DNA of 64,000 nt, taken from Symsagittifera roscoffensis. Taxonomy: Eukaryota > Xenacoelomorpha > Acoela > Convolutidae. The stretch covers positions 60,202,872 to 60,266,871 of the forward strand of contig NC_087068.1 of assembly GCF_963678635.1 (NCBI RefSeq), in the 5' to 3' direction. The notes under the pieces are model-generated. The model worked only from the letters and a program-made list of their open reading frames with translations, had not been told where the DNA came from and made no database searches. Of this stretch, positions 35,601-47,384 are shown in pieces (the stretch's first letter is position 1; each line of letters starts with the position of its first letter). The position numbers and the translations under genes are program-made.

Positions 35601-38600
35601 ATACCTCGAACAGAGACGAAGCGCGTTTCGAGCGCTGTCGAAATTTTCATCGAGCTACTTTTGAAGCAGTTCTCGAATATGGTCCAAACAAAAATCCAGC
35701 TCGTTCGAAAAAAATGTCGAGCACGGTCGAAGCGAAACTCGAGCACTGTCGAAACAAACCTTCAGCACGTTTGAAAGAAATCTCGATAACGGTCGAAGCA
35801 AACCTCCTGCACCGTCGAAGAAATTCTCGAGCACGGTCAAAACAAATCTCGCGAACGGTCGAAACAAATCTCGCCAACAGTCGAAACAAATCTGGAGCAC
35901 ATTCGAAACAAAGCTCGAGCACGGTTGAAACAAATCTCGAGCACGTTTGTAAAACTCTCGATTTCGGTCGAAGCAAATCTCCTGCACCGTTGAATTATTT
36001 CTCAAGCACGGTCGCAATAAATATTGAGCACAGTCGAAACAAATCTCGACCACGGTCCAAACAAGTCTCGAACATGGTCGCAACGTATCTCCAGCCCGGA
36101 CGAAACAAACCTTGAGCGCGATCGGAACATTCATTAAGCAGGGTAAAACATATATATTCAAGATGAACATCAAAACAGACTCCTTTAAACGCACTCTCAA
36201 TGTCGGAATTTTGAGCTTTGTCAACACAAATTTTTTGATTGTTGTTGATTTTTGATCTTTTTAAAAAAACTTTTTTTAAAAAGAATAATTGATGAGAAAG
36301 TCTGAAAAAGACTGTTTTGAGCCAGGCGAATTACCTCGAGCACGCTCAATTATACCTCGAACAGAGACGAAGCGCTTTTCGAGCACTGTCGAATTTTTCA
36401 TCGAGCTACGGTTGAAGCAGTTCTCGAAAATGGTCCAAAAACGGTCGAAGGAAAACTCGAGCACGATCAAAATATCGCAAAAACGGTCCAAACAAATCTC
36501 CAGCACGGTCGAAAAACAGCGAGCACGGTCCAAACAAATCTCCAGCACGATCGAAACATATCTTGAGCACGTTTGGTAGAAATCTCGATCACGGTCGAAG
36601 CAAGCTTTCTGCACCGTCGAAGAAACTATCGAGCGCAGTCGAAACAAAACTTGCAAATGGTCGAAACAAATCTCGCGAACAGCCGAAACAAATCACGCGA
36701 ACAGTCGAAACAATTCTCGAGCACATTCGATACAAATCTCGAGCACATTTGAAATAAATCTCGAGCAAGTTTGGAAGAAATCTCGATTACGGTCCAAGCA
36801 AATCTCCTGCAACGTCGATATATTTCTCAAGCATGGTCGAAATAAATCTCGAGCACTGTCGAAACAAATCTCGAGCACGATCGAAACGAATCTCGAGCCC
36901 GTATGAAACAAACCTTGAGCGCGGTCGAAACATTCATTGAGCAGGGTAAAAACATATATTCAAGATGAACATTAAAACAGAGTAATTTAAATGCACTATC
37001 GATGTCGGAAGTTTGAGCTTTCAGAACACAAACTTTTCGATTGTTGTTGAATTTTGACGCTTTTAGAAAATTATTTTTAAAAAGAATAATTGATGAGAAA
37101 GTTTGAAAAAGACTGTTTTGAGCAAGGCGAATTATCTCGAGCACGCTCAAATATACCTCTAACAGAGACGAAGTGCGTTTCGAGCGCTGTCAAATTTTTC
37201 ATCGAGCTACGGTTGAAGCAGTTCTCGAAAATGGTCCAAAAGCGATCGAAGCAAAACTCGAGCACGATCAAAATATCGCGAGCACGGTCCAAACAAATCT
37301 CCAGCACGGTCGAAAAAAAATTTGAGCACGGTCGAAAAATCGCGAGCACGGTCCAAACAAATCTCCAGCACGATCGAAGCAAACCTCCTGCACCGTCGAA
37401 GAAACTATCGAGCAGAGTCGAAACAAATCTCGCAAATGGTCGAAACAAATCTCGCGAACAGCCGAAACAAATTACGCGAACAGTCGAAACACTTCTCGAG
37501 CACATTCGATACAAATCTCGAGCACGATCGAAACAAATATCGAGCCCGTACGAAACAAAACTTGAGCGCGATCGAAACATTCATTGAGCAGGGTAAAAAC
37601 ATATTTTCAAGATGAACATTAAAACAGAGTATTTTGAATGCACTATCGATGTCGGAATTTTGAGCTTTCATAACACAAAATTTTTGATTGTTGTTGATTT
37701 TTGACGCTTTTAGAAAATTATTTTAGAAAAAATAAGTGAAGAGAAAATCAGAAAAAAAGCTGTTTTGAGTAAGGTGAATTACCTCGCGAAAGCCACGCTC
37801 AAATATATCTCGAACAGAGACGAAGCGCGTTTCGAGCTCTTTCGAAATTTTCATTGAGCTACGGTTGAAGTACTTCTCGAACATGGTCCAAACAAAAATT
37901 CTCGAGCATGGTCGAAACAAATCTTGAGCACGATAAAAAAAATTGCGAGCACGGTCCAAACAAATCTCCAGCACAGTCAAAACGCATCTTGAGCACGTTT
38001 GGAAGAAATCTTGATCACGGTCGAAGCAAACCTCCTGCACCGTCGAAGCAATTATCGAGCACGGTCGAAACAGATCTCGCAAATGGTCGAAACAAATCTC
38101 GCGAACAGCCAAAACAAATCACGCGAAAAGTCGAAACAATTCTCGAGCACATTCGGTATAAATCTCGAGCACGGTTGAAACAAATCTCGAGCAAGTTTGG
38201 AAGAAGTCTCGATTACTGTCCATGCAAACCTCCTGCACCGTCGATGTATTTCTCAAGCACGGGCGAAATAAATCTCGAGCACAGTCGAAACAAATCTCGA
38301 GCATGATCGAAACAAATTTCGAGCCCGTACGAAACAAACCTTGAAGGCGATCGGAACATTCATTCAGCAGGGTAAAAACATATCTTCAAGATGAACATTA
38401 AAACAGAGTTCTTAAATGCACTATCGATGTCGGAGTTTTGAGCTTTCATAATACAAACTTTTTGATTGTTGATGAATTTTGACGCTTGTAGAAAATTATT
38501 ATCAAAAAGAATAAGTTATGAGAAAGTCAGAAAAAGGCTGTTTTGAGTAAGGCGAATTACCTCGAGCATGCCACGCTCAAATACACCTCGAACAGAGACG

Positions 38601-38689
38601 AAGCGTGTTTCGAGCGCTGTCGAAATTTTCATTGAGCTACGGTTGAAGTACTTCTCGAATATGGTCCAAACTAAAATTCTCGAGCACGG

Positions 38690-39480
38690 TCGAAACAAAT
38701 CTCGAGCACGATCGGAAAATTGCGAGCACGGTCCAAACAAATTTCCAGCACAGTCGAAACAATTCTTGAGCACGTTTGGAAGAAATCTTGATTACTGTCG
38801 AAGCAAACCTCCTGCACCGTCGAAGAAATTATCGAGCAAGGTCGAAACAAATCCTGCAAATGGTCAAAACAAATCTCGCGAACAGCCGAAACAATTCTCG
38901 AGCACATTCGATACAAATCTCGAGCACGGTTGAAACAAATCTCGAATTCGATACAAATCTCGAGCACGGTTGAAACAAATCTCGAGCAAGTTTGCAAGAA
39001 ATCTCGATTACGGTCGAAGCAAATCTCCTGCCACGTCGATATGTTTCTCAAGCACCGTCGAAATAAATCTCGAGCACTGTCGAAACAAATCTCGAGCACG
39101 ATCGGAAAATTGCGAGCACGGTCCAAACAAATTTCCAGCACAGTCGAAACAATTCTTAAGCACGTTTGGAAGAAATCTTGATTACTGTCGAAGCAAACCT
39201 CCTGCACCGTCGAAGAAATTATCGAGCAAGGTCGAAACAAATCCTGCAAATGGTCAAAACAAATCTCGCGAACAGCCGAAACAATTCTCGAGCACATTCG
39301 ATACAAATCTCGAGCACGGTTGAAACAAATCTTGAATTCGATAAAAATCTCGAGCACGGTTGAAACAAATCTCGAGCAAGTTTGCAAGAAATCTCGATTA
39401 CGGTCCAAGCAAATCTCCTGCCACGTCGATATGTTTCTCAAGCACCGTCGAAAAAAATCTCGAGCACTGTCGAAACAAAT
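38690..39480. repeat. Near-identical 390-bp tandem duplication in the array
   Basis: The block containing GATCGGAAAATTGCGAGC at about 38,711 recurs at about 39,101 with only scattered differences, including identical unusual units (TTTGGAAGAAATCTTGATTA, CTGTCGAAGCAAACCTCC). Confidence 0.8.
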
Positions 39481-40423
39481 CTCGAGCCCGTACGAAACAA
39501 ACCTTGAGCGCGATCGAAACATAAATTGAGCAGGGTAAAAACATATAATCAAGATGAACATTAAAAAAGAGTATTTTAAATGCACTAACGATGTCGGAAT
39601 TTTGAGCTTTCATAACACAAACTTTTTGATTGTTGTTGATTTTTCACGCTTTTAGAAAATTTTTTTAAAAAAGAATAAGTGATGAGAAAGTCAGAAAAAG
39701 ACTGTTTTGACTAACGCGAATTATCTCGAGCATGCCACGCTCAAATATACCTCGAACAGAGACAAAGCGCGTTTCGAGCGCTGTCAAAATTTTCATTGAG
39801 CTACGGTTGAAGTACTTCTCGAATATGGTCCAAGCAAAAATTCTCGAGCACGGTCGAATGAAATCTCGAGCACGGTCGGAACAAATCTCGAGCACGATCA
39901 AAAAAACGCAAGCACGGTTCAAACAAATTTCCAGCACAGTCGAAACAAATCTTGAGCACGTTTGGAAGAAATCTTGATTACGGTCGAAGCAAACCTCCTG
40001 CACTGTTGAAAAAATTGTCGAGCACGGTCAAAATAAATGGTCGAAACAAATCTCGCGAACAGCCGAAACAAATCTCGCGAACAGTCGAAACAAATCTCGA
40101 GCACATTCGAAACAAATTGCTAGCACTGTTGAAACAAGCGCGTTTGGAAGAACGTTTGGAAGAAATTTCGATTACGCTCGAAGCAAACCTCCTGCGCCGT
40201 CGAATTATTTCGCAAGCATGATCAAAAAAAACTTCGAGCACAATCGAAACAAATCTCGAGCACGATTGAAACAAATCTCGAGCACGTTTGGAAGAAATCT
40301 CGATTACGGTCGAAGCAAACCTCCTGCACTGTCGAAGAAATTCTCGAGCACGGTCAAAACATTTCTCGCGAATGGTCGAAACAAGTCTCGCGAGCAGCCA
40401 AAACAAATCTCGCGAACAGTCGA

Positions 40424-41440
40424 AACAAAACTTGAGCACATTCGAACCAAATCTCGAGCACGGTTGAAACAAATCTCGAGCACTTTTGGAAGAAATTTCG
40501 ATTACACTAGAAGCAAACCTCCTGTGCCGTCGAAATATTTCTTAAGCAGGGTCAAAACAAATCTCGAGCACAGTCGAAACAAATCTCGAGCACGATCGAA
40601 ACAAATCTCGAGCACTTTTGGAAGTAATCTTGATTACGTTTTAAGCAAACCTCCTGCAGTGTCGAAGAAATTCTCGAGCACGGTCAAAACAAATCTCGCG
40701 AAGGGTCAAAACAAGTCTCGCGAATAGCCGAAACAAATCTCGCGAACAGCCGAAACAAATCTTGAGCCCAATCGAAACAAATCTCGAGCTCGGTTGAAAC
40801 AAATCTCGAGCATTTTTGGAAGTAATCTCGATTACGTTTTAAGCAAACCTCTTGCAGTGTCGAAGAAATTCTCCAGCACGTCCAAAACAAATCTCGCGAA
40901 TGGTCGAAACAAATCTCGCGAACAGCCGAAACAAAACTTGAGCACATTCGAACCAAATCTCGAGCACGGTTGAAACAAATCTCGAGCACTTTTGGAAGAA
41001 ATTTCGATTACACTCGAAGCAAACCTCCTGCGCCGTCGAAATATTTCTTAAGCATAGTCAAAACAAATCTCGAGCACAGTCGAAACAAATCTCGAGCACG
41101 ATCGAAACAAATCTCGAGCACTTTTGGAAGTAATCTTGATTACGTTTTAATCAAACCTCCTGCAGTGTCGAAGAAATTCTCGAGCACGGTCAAAACAAAT
41201 CTCGCGAATGGTCGAAACAAGTCTCGCGAATAGCCGAAACAAATCTCGCGAACAGCCGAAACAAATCTTGAGCCCAATCGAAACAAATCTCGAGCTCGAT
41301 TGAAACAAATCTCGAGCACTTTTGGAAGTAATCTCGATTACGTTTTAAGCAAACCTCCTGCAGTGTTGAAGAAATTCTCCAGCACGGCCAAAACAAATCT
41401 CGCGAATAGTCGAAACAAATCTCGCGAACAGCCGAAACAA
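40424..41440. repeat. Higher-order repeat of 506 bp (23 x 22 bp)
   Basis: ACTTGAGCACATTCGAACC at about 40,430 and 40,936, and the following irregular units, recur with a 506-bp offset, which is exactly 23 units. Confidence 0.8.
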
Positions 41441-41849
41441 ATCTCGCGAACAGTCGAAACAAATCTTGAGCACAATCGAAACAAATCTCGAGCACGATTG
41501 AAACAAATCTCGAGCACATTTGGAAGAAATTTCGATTACTTTCGAAGCAAGCCTCCGGCGCCGTCGATTTATTTCGCAAGCATGATCAAAATAAATCTCG
41601 AGCATAGTCGAAACAAATCTCGAGCACGATCGAAACAAATTTCGAGCATGGTCGAAACAAGTCTCGATAATGGTCGAAGCCTAGACAAAACTATCTCGAG
41701 CCTGGAGAAATTAAACCGTGAGCGCATTCGGTGCATTCATTAAGCAGGATAAAAATATATATTCAAGATGAACGTCAAAACAGAGTTTTTTAAACGCTCT
41801 ATCGATGTCTTTTCAAAAAGATTAATTGATGAGAAAGGCGGAAAACGAC

Positions 41850-42512
41850 CAGTTTTGATCGAGATGGTCGAAACTTGCCTTGGTCGACAGATTATTTGTT
41901 AATGTACAATCTTGAAATTGACCATTTATTTCTGAAGATGAGTTCAAAAATGAGGTACAACTTTCAGGTAAACTTGGGGTAATTTAGGACTGCAGTTGAG
42001 ACTTGATCCTTGTACAAAAAGATACCCGGGATGACCAGCATGGACCGAAATTGTTTCTTATACATTTCCATACACTGGATCTGTTGAAAAGTGTTAGCTA
42101 ATTCAATCTATACAGTTTTTCAAGATAAACTTAACCAAGAAAAGAAGGTGTTGTTTTTTTTTTGCCATGAATTTTGGCGAATTGTTGGTGAGACTCCCAA
42201 AAGTTTCATCAATGGATCAATTGAATTGGTTATTATTTTGAGTGTTTCTTACGCATTATCCTCACGATGGTAGTTTTAGTTTTTGATACTCAGGTTGTTT
42301 TCTTGAGTTTTGCCAGGTGATGTTCGATTTTCTTTCTCTACCACATACTTTTTGATCTTTAGCATTGCGTTGATCTCAAGTTTTAAGTTTTTAAATGATG
42401 TTTCAAATAAGATACTTGTTTAAAATAATATATATATTTTTCAAATCAATACTGGAAACACTATTTTATGATCTTAATTTGCTTTTATGTTTTTTTTTGC
42501 ACTTTTCAGTAG
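41850..42512. other. Non-coding stretch downstream of the RING gene
   Basis: One last diverged 22-mer pair is seen at about 41,855-41,893 (GATGGTCGAAACTTGCC). The rest is AT-rich and unrecognised. It should contain the 3' UTR and poly(A) site of the minus-strand gene ending at 42,513, but no clear AATAAA was identified. Confidence 0.4.
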
Positions 42513-43220
42513 CTATATAATATCGACTTTGACTCCAAACAAAACACTACCATTCGTAACAATGGATTGAAGCTCTTCTAAGCTAATGAACTCTCGTATT
42601 CCCCCAATCGCTTCACAGTCCACCCGCTCTACTTCAATCTGAACTGCCTTCATGTAGTTCTCTCTCCCCGCTGGTGTCCTGATGAAGATCGTGACCAAGT
42701 ATTTGTTCACTCTGTCCGAACGCATTTTGATCCAAACGGACATGAACTTAGTCTGTTCGTTTTCTCCTCCATCCTCACTTTGTTGGTTTTGAAAGTGTGA
42801 CGAGATTTGAAGTGAGATGTGAGCCTCAACTCGGCCGTCGATTTGTATCTTTTCGAACTTTGTCTCCAAGTATCTCTTTCTGCCCACTTGGGAAAGTAAG
42901 GATAGAAGCTGGATGAAATGGGAGACTTGGCCTACTTTTGCCACCAGTAGGTTAGAATCTACAAAGGTATCTTTCAGCCGAATCTGGTCCACATGTTCAC
43001 AGTTGGCCACTAATGACGCCAAGTTGGTTTCTCGATTCTGCTTTGATTCGTCATGAAGACTATACACGGGTAGGTTGACAGGGTCCTGACAGTCAGACGC
43101 AGACAAGCCATAGACCTGGTTGTGGCTAAGTTTGGCTTCAACTAAATCGGTCACAATGACAGAGTCGTCGATTCGGTTGTCTTGGCATCTCGGACATGTG
43201 CGCAAGGTTGAGGCGAAAAT
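42513..43220 (-). CDS. RING-finger protein, terminal exon (RING end and possible MATH/TRAF-like C-terminus)
   Basis: This is 235 codons ending in TAG. It begins after a good acceptor (TCTCGCTTCATTTAG) in phase 0. The first residues, IFASTLRTCPRCQ, contain the CPxC pair that closes a RING finger whose start is on the exon at 57,642-57,762. The middle part (about residues 90-130) is Leu-rich. The C-terminal 120 residues include SVWIKM, YLVTIFIRT and a closing REFISLEEL...VLFGVKVDII, a pattern like the last strands of a MATH/TRAF domain; this second assignment is tentative. A RING plus TRAF-like tail would suggest an E3 ubiquitin ligase or adaptor. Codon use is less AT-biased than the surroundings, and the frame is intact, as expected for a host gene. 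An unspliced ATG inside CPRC is unlikely to be the real start. Confidence 0.7.
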   Translation of the reverse strand: MFASTLRTCPRCQDNRIDDSVIVTDLVEAKLSHNQVYGLSASDCQDPVNLPVYSLHDESKQNRETNLASLVANCEHVDQIRLKDTFVDSNLLVAKVGQVSHFIQLLSLLSQVGRKRYLETKFEKIQIDGRVEAHISLQISSHFQNQQSEDGGENEQTKFMSVWIKMRSDRVNKYLVTIFIRTPAGRENYMKAVQIEVERVDCEAIGGIREFISLEELQSIVTNGSVLFGVKVDII

Positions 43221-43399
43221 CTAAATGAAGCGAGATTACAACTGATGTGAGTACTGTGAGGTAAAAAACTGTAACAAAAATCTATTCTAAGCATGACGAA
43301 CAAACTTGCGATACAGAGTAACTTACTTGTTATATTTTCTCCCAAAAAACTAGCTGAGTAATTTTTGTCGAAGCAGATTTCTTTACAAGATATCTCCAA

Positions 43400-45580
43400 T
43401 ATATACTAATATCCCCCTCCAATATATACTAATTTTGAGGGGGAGTGGGCGCCGAAAAATTACACACTGCTAGAATAGAGACCGAAATTTTCGCTGATTA
43501 TTTATCCATTATGTTGCGGTTTTTATTCCGACTTTCGATACGAAAGTAACGGAATATTTATGCTCGGGGTGGGTTTTTTTTCATCAGACAAATTTTGACT
43601 TTTTAACTAGCCATTTTTGAAGGAATTTTTTTTTAATCATTCGAAAGGTATCGTTGTCCTGAGAGCTCAAATTTGAGACGATAATTCACCTGTGATCATT
43701 TTTCGTAAAGTTACGGGGGTTTAAAGATTGCCATTTTGATCAACTTGGGACAATTAACGCGCGATATATTTCGCGCTAGTAACGCGTAAGCGGAGAGTTA
43801 GTCCGGTTAGAAATCGTTCCAAATTGGTTGAAAATAGCTTATTTACCATATTTGATTTGTTACAAGGAGCGAGATCTATCCTCTTGTACTTTATATGGCT
43901 TGTGGGGGGATGGTTTTTATAACAAAAGTTCAAATTTTAGGAAAAAAATTTCATTTTGTTTTATTTCATTTAATTTTCACTTCTCAAGTTGAACTTCATT
44001 TTGATTTATAGTAATTTGTGAGCGAGTTGCAAAATAGACACAACGGTGGCCGCAAAGAGCCAAAAGTTATTATCTTCATGATAGGTGGTATTTATGACCA
44101 TGAATATTTTGCAGAAGCTTGAAGTTTGTTGGGTTTGTACAACACTGTGGTGGAGCTGCAGAACTGCTGCTGAACTCTTTGGTTTGTTCCTCCTCATCTT
44201 CATCGATTGCCGAAGGCCCACCTGGTTTCTGCCGAGAACAAGGCTCTAGCCCAAAAGACACCCCGTGTTGAAATCCCACTCTTAACTATCGCTTTTTCTG
44301 TAGTATCCCAGTAACCACTATATTCAAGCGCTGATTTAAGTATAATTCAGAGTATTTTGCATAGCTAAATCTGCGATGTTTCAGAGCTATTTTAGTAATG
44401 ATTCCGTGGAAAGTCATCGCTAAAACGTAAAATGTTTCAACTCGTTCTTGTAGCTTTCAAATGAGTTTTAGTTGATAAGCCACTTAACTTAATGTCAGCT
44501 AAAGACTGATAGCGCAGGAATAGCGTGAATGTCTACAAAACTGAAGGTTGAGGGATCGAACCACTGATAGTGCACGATTTTTGCTCGTTTGTTAGGTTTT
44601 TATAACTGTTTTATCGCTGAAAATAAGCCAAAATAGCGAAAAATTAATAATAAAATTTGCTATTGTGGCAATGAACAGCGAAGTTTCACTGATGGCGATC
44701 ACTGTTTTTGTTTCACTTTTTTGTCGTTAATATTCAATGCGAGCTCAACCCGCTCGCACCGAGCGCCCATCCATTCCAATCGATTTTAATGGATAAGTCA
44801 CCGAAGGTTTGACTTTTAAATCTGAATTTTTACATCATCAGACATTGATCAAGGCATACTTAAGCACTCCAGACAAAACAAAACAGGAGTTTTTAGCGTT
44901 TTCGAATAAAATCATTAAGCAAAGAGAAAAAAAAAACAATATAACCAGCAATTATGAGAAGTGAAAAAAATCGAATATAATGGATTTTCGAGGTCTGAAA
45001 AGTTGTAAATATAGTTAATTCCCAAGTTACATACAGACAACAAAATTGGACTAAAGATGGATTTATATCCATTTTTTCTCGCTAATTCAAAACGCAATAT
45101 AATTCGTTCGGGATTCATTAAAATGGATTTTATAATAAGTAGGAAATCACAATAAAATGGTTTTTTATCACTTTATTTTTGTTTCGCTCGTCGTGCAAAA
45201 TTTTGCAAGATTTTCTGCATTTATCAAACTTTTAATTTTTGGCAAGAACTTGAAAGATCGTTATCTTCAAAATTAAAATTTTCAAAATATCAGACGTTAA
45301 TCAAGCCATATATAAACATGCCATACAAAAGAAATGGGAGTTTTTAGCCAGTTTGAAAAAAAAATCATCCAGAGAAAAAGAAAAAAAAATTCAAATTTTG
45401 TGTATCCAGGACTACGTTATGCAGAAAAAAAAACAAAATTTGCATGCAAAAAAATTTTTTTGGAAAGTGTTTGTTTGAGTAAAAAATTCAATTTGCGGTT
45501 GAGAAAAAAATCAAAAAATGTTGGGGCAATTTCAATTTTATCTTGAAAAATTTTTGTAGTCGCCATCAAAAAATTGCTAG
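43400..45580. other. Intronic AT-rich DNA without other recognised features
   Basis: A 17-bp direct repeat (CTCCAATATATACTAAT) occurs twice near 43,392-43,431. Sequence at 44,330-44,420 resembles a dispersed motif at 8.6-9.2 kb. No gene other than the weak exon candidate at 44.1 kb. Confidence 0.35.
44076..44245 (-). CDS. Possible isolated exon, low-confidence
   Basis: After an acceptor-like TTTTGGGCTAG, an open frame of about 56 codons ends in a stop at 44,076. It reads CSRQKPGGPSAIDEDEEEQT and then a Ser/Ala run, which looks more like protein than the surrounding sequence. Its phase does not fit the RING exon at 57.7 kb. It could be an alternative last exon, a different gene or chance. Confidence 0.2.
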
Positions 45581-45764
45581 TCATACAATTTTCATATATG
45601 GAAATTGTATGGTAACCATTTTTTCCAAAAAAAAGAAACATTGTTTTTTTTCATCACCAGACTGCTTTATTTGGTTCAAATCGTTTTTCAAAGTTTTTTT
45701 GAAATTGTATGAAAATTGTTTGATTAGCATTTTTTCTATGCATATGATGTATGAAATTGTATGA
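45581..45764. mobile_element. MITE-like element, copy 1
   Basis: Terminal inverted repeats TCATACAATTT / AAATTGTATGA bound 184 bp. A near-perfect internal palindrome CATACAATTTTCATATATGG AAATTGTATG opens the element. It is similar along its length to the copy at 47,385-47,587, sharing TTTTTCATCACCAGACTG and GTTTGATTAGCATTTTT. No coding capacity. Confidence 0.65.
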
Positions 45765-46237
45765 TAAATTGCCGTTGGCTGTTCAATTATTGATTGAAGA
45801 AGCTTCTCGACACACGAAGGTTAAAGCGAACAAAAAACGCACTCAATCAATCAAAAGTTTCTCTAATCATATTTTAAATTAGACTAGCAGTAACCTAAAA
45901 ACTAAAAACGTTCAGAGCAGCTTTTCTCGTCAACGAGACAAAGTTTTGTCAACTTATACTGATGGGACATCCATGAAAGATATAATTATACTTTAGCGCT
46001 CGACCTCATCTGTATTTGTGATAACTGAAACTTGCGAGAAAAAAAAACTATATCTGGCACGAGCTCCTGTCCGCAACCACTAGGGAATTGCCGAAACAAC
46101 AGCTGTAGAAGCAGGGAAAGTAACCCGATGCAATAATTTGAACGGATGCTGCGAACACAGAATAGTGATTGCGAATTCATTCTAAGTGACAAGCACTTAA
46201 TCAAAACCCGAGTCGAGATTTTTCACCTAATTTGAAG

Positions 46238-46735
46238 CATGATTTGAGCGGTTTGAGCGGTTTTCTTAGACAATTACGCTCAAAACCTTGCTTCAAAATG
46301 AGCGGTTTGAGCGGTTTTTGAACGGTTTAATCTGAAAAAACCGCGCAAGATTTGAACGGTTTTGAGTGGTTTATCTAAAAAAACCGCTCAAAAACAGCTC
46401 AAATCTTGCGCGGTTTTTGAGTGATTTTTTTTGAATAAACCGCTCATTTTGAAGCAAGATTATGAGCGTAATTGTCTAAAAAAACCGCTCAAACCGCTCA
46501 AATCTTGCGCGGTTTTTGAGCGGTTTTTTTAGATAAACCGTTTAAAAACCGCTCAAACCGCTCATTTTGAAGCAAGATTTTGAGCGTAATTGTCTAAAAA
46601 AACCGCTCAAACCGCTTAAATTTTGCGCGGTTTTTTTAGATAATCCGTTCAAATACCGCTCAAACTGCTCATTTTGAAGCAAGATTTTGAGCGTAACTGT
46701 CTAAAAAAACCGCTCAAACCGCTCAAATCTTACGT
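46238..46735. repeat. GAGCGGTTT fold-back and tandem array
   Basis: Short units of GAGCGGTTT and its complement AAACCGCTC alternate. The left part (46,238-46,375) is an inverted copy of the right part (46,385-46,500), including TTAGACAATTACGCTCA against TGAGCGTAATTGTCTAA. To the right, a 107-118-bp unit marked by ATTTTGAAGCAAGATT repeats at 46,446, 46,564 and 46,671. Confidence 0.8.
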
Positions 46736-47384
46736 ATTTTCCAGTGGTTATTTTGCTCGAGCATTTGAAAAAAGTCGCTCACATTGTTTTTGGTCAAGAC
46801 ATCGAAAAAAAAATTGCTTGATTTGAGAACAGTTAAGCACTTTTTTAAGTTGTAGATAGTATTTCAACTGCATCTTAGCGTGGGTTGACCAAAAATACTT
46901 CCGCATGAATTCGTATCGCTTTGATGGCAATCCCATACTCCTGTTATCAAATGATGACTTAGAGGTCAGGACTTGAGTAATATGTAAAAGCGATATATTA
47001 ATACAGCTATCGTTGTTGAGGGTAGCTGGACTAATTGGTTAGTGATTGTTGTATACTTGATCAGAATGAACAATTTGGTGATACTTACAGTATTATATAA
47101 TAATCAAACAGCAAAATTTCCGTTGGAAATTCCACAATTGAAAAGTGTTAACTATTTCTCCTGGATAATGTTTGATATTACAGTTCAATGACATCATGGT
47201 ATTTTAGGATCATGACAAATATCTCATTTCAAAACAAAAAACTACTTTTTTAGCTTCAAATTGAATTTTCGTTTTTGATGAGCATTGTCCTTTAAATTGA
47301 GCAAAAGCACTCTTAAATTTAAATTTGTTTATTAACAAGATTGAAAAATTTATGAAAATCTTGCCTTTCATGAAAGAAGGGTTA
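46736..47384. other. Intronic stretch without recognised features
   Basis: No repeat unit, splice pair or coding signal stands out. Confidence 0.35.

Larger units (their letters stand above)
28925..41745. repeat. 22-bp satellite array, about 12.8 kb
   Basis: The core TCGAAACAAATCTCGAGC plus ACGG repeats every 22 bp over almost the whole interval, on the order of 500 units. Because 22 is not a multiple of three, three units encode a 22-residue period in every frame, and the consensus has no stop codon in any of the six frames. This explains the many overlapping open frames on both strands (up to about 300 codons), with repeating residues such as NLEHGRNKSRARSKQISS on one strand and CSRFVSTVLEICFDRARD on the other. 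They should not be annotated as genes. Units are diverged, and higher-order repeats and spacer modules are nested inside. Confidence 0.95.
35385..41850. repeat. Seven copies of a ~200-bp spacer module within the 22-bp array
   Basis: A non-22-bp module begins GCAGGGTAAAAACATAT, contains TTTTTGATTGTTGTTGA and ends GATGAGAAAGTCAGAAAAAG...TGTTTTGAG. Copies start near 35,385, 36,135, 36,940, 37,587, 38,367, 39,529 and 41,742 (the last is partial and forms the array edge). Intervals are about 750, 805, 647, 780, 1,162 and 2,213 bp, so a variable number of 22-mers separates the modules. Confidence 0.85.

Noticed and set aside
28925-41745. Dozens of open frames of 60-300 codons on both strands
   Set aside because: They all translate the same 22-bp repeat in different frames, overlap each other in sense and antisense, and end at random mutations. 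No frame is favoured.
28925-41745. CRISPR-like array because of short regular repeats
   Set aside because: Repeat units are directly adjacent at 22 bp with no unique spacers, units are diverged, and the context is an animal genome.
42091-42273. 60-codon plus frame downstream of the RING gene
   Set aside because: No domain, poly-T-derived Phe run, and no splice or conservation evidence.
43151-43399. 82-codon minus frame overlapping the start of the RING terminal exon
   Set aside because: It is out of frame with the CPRC-containing exon and spans the intron acceptor region; the phase-0 exon explains the sequence better.
44535-44575. tRNA-like B-box (GGTTCGATCCCT) on the minus strand
   Set aside because: The flanking bases cannot form a T stem, and no matching A box or acceptor stem is present.
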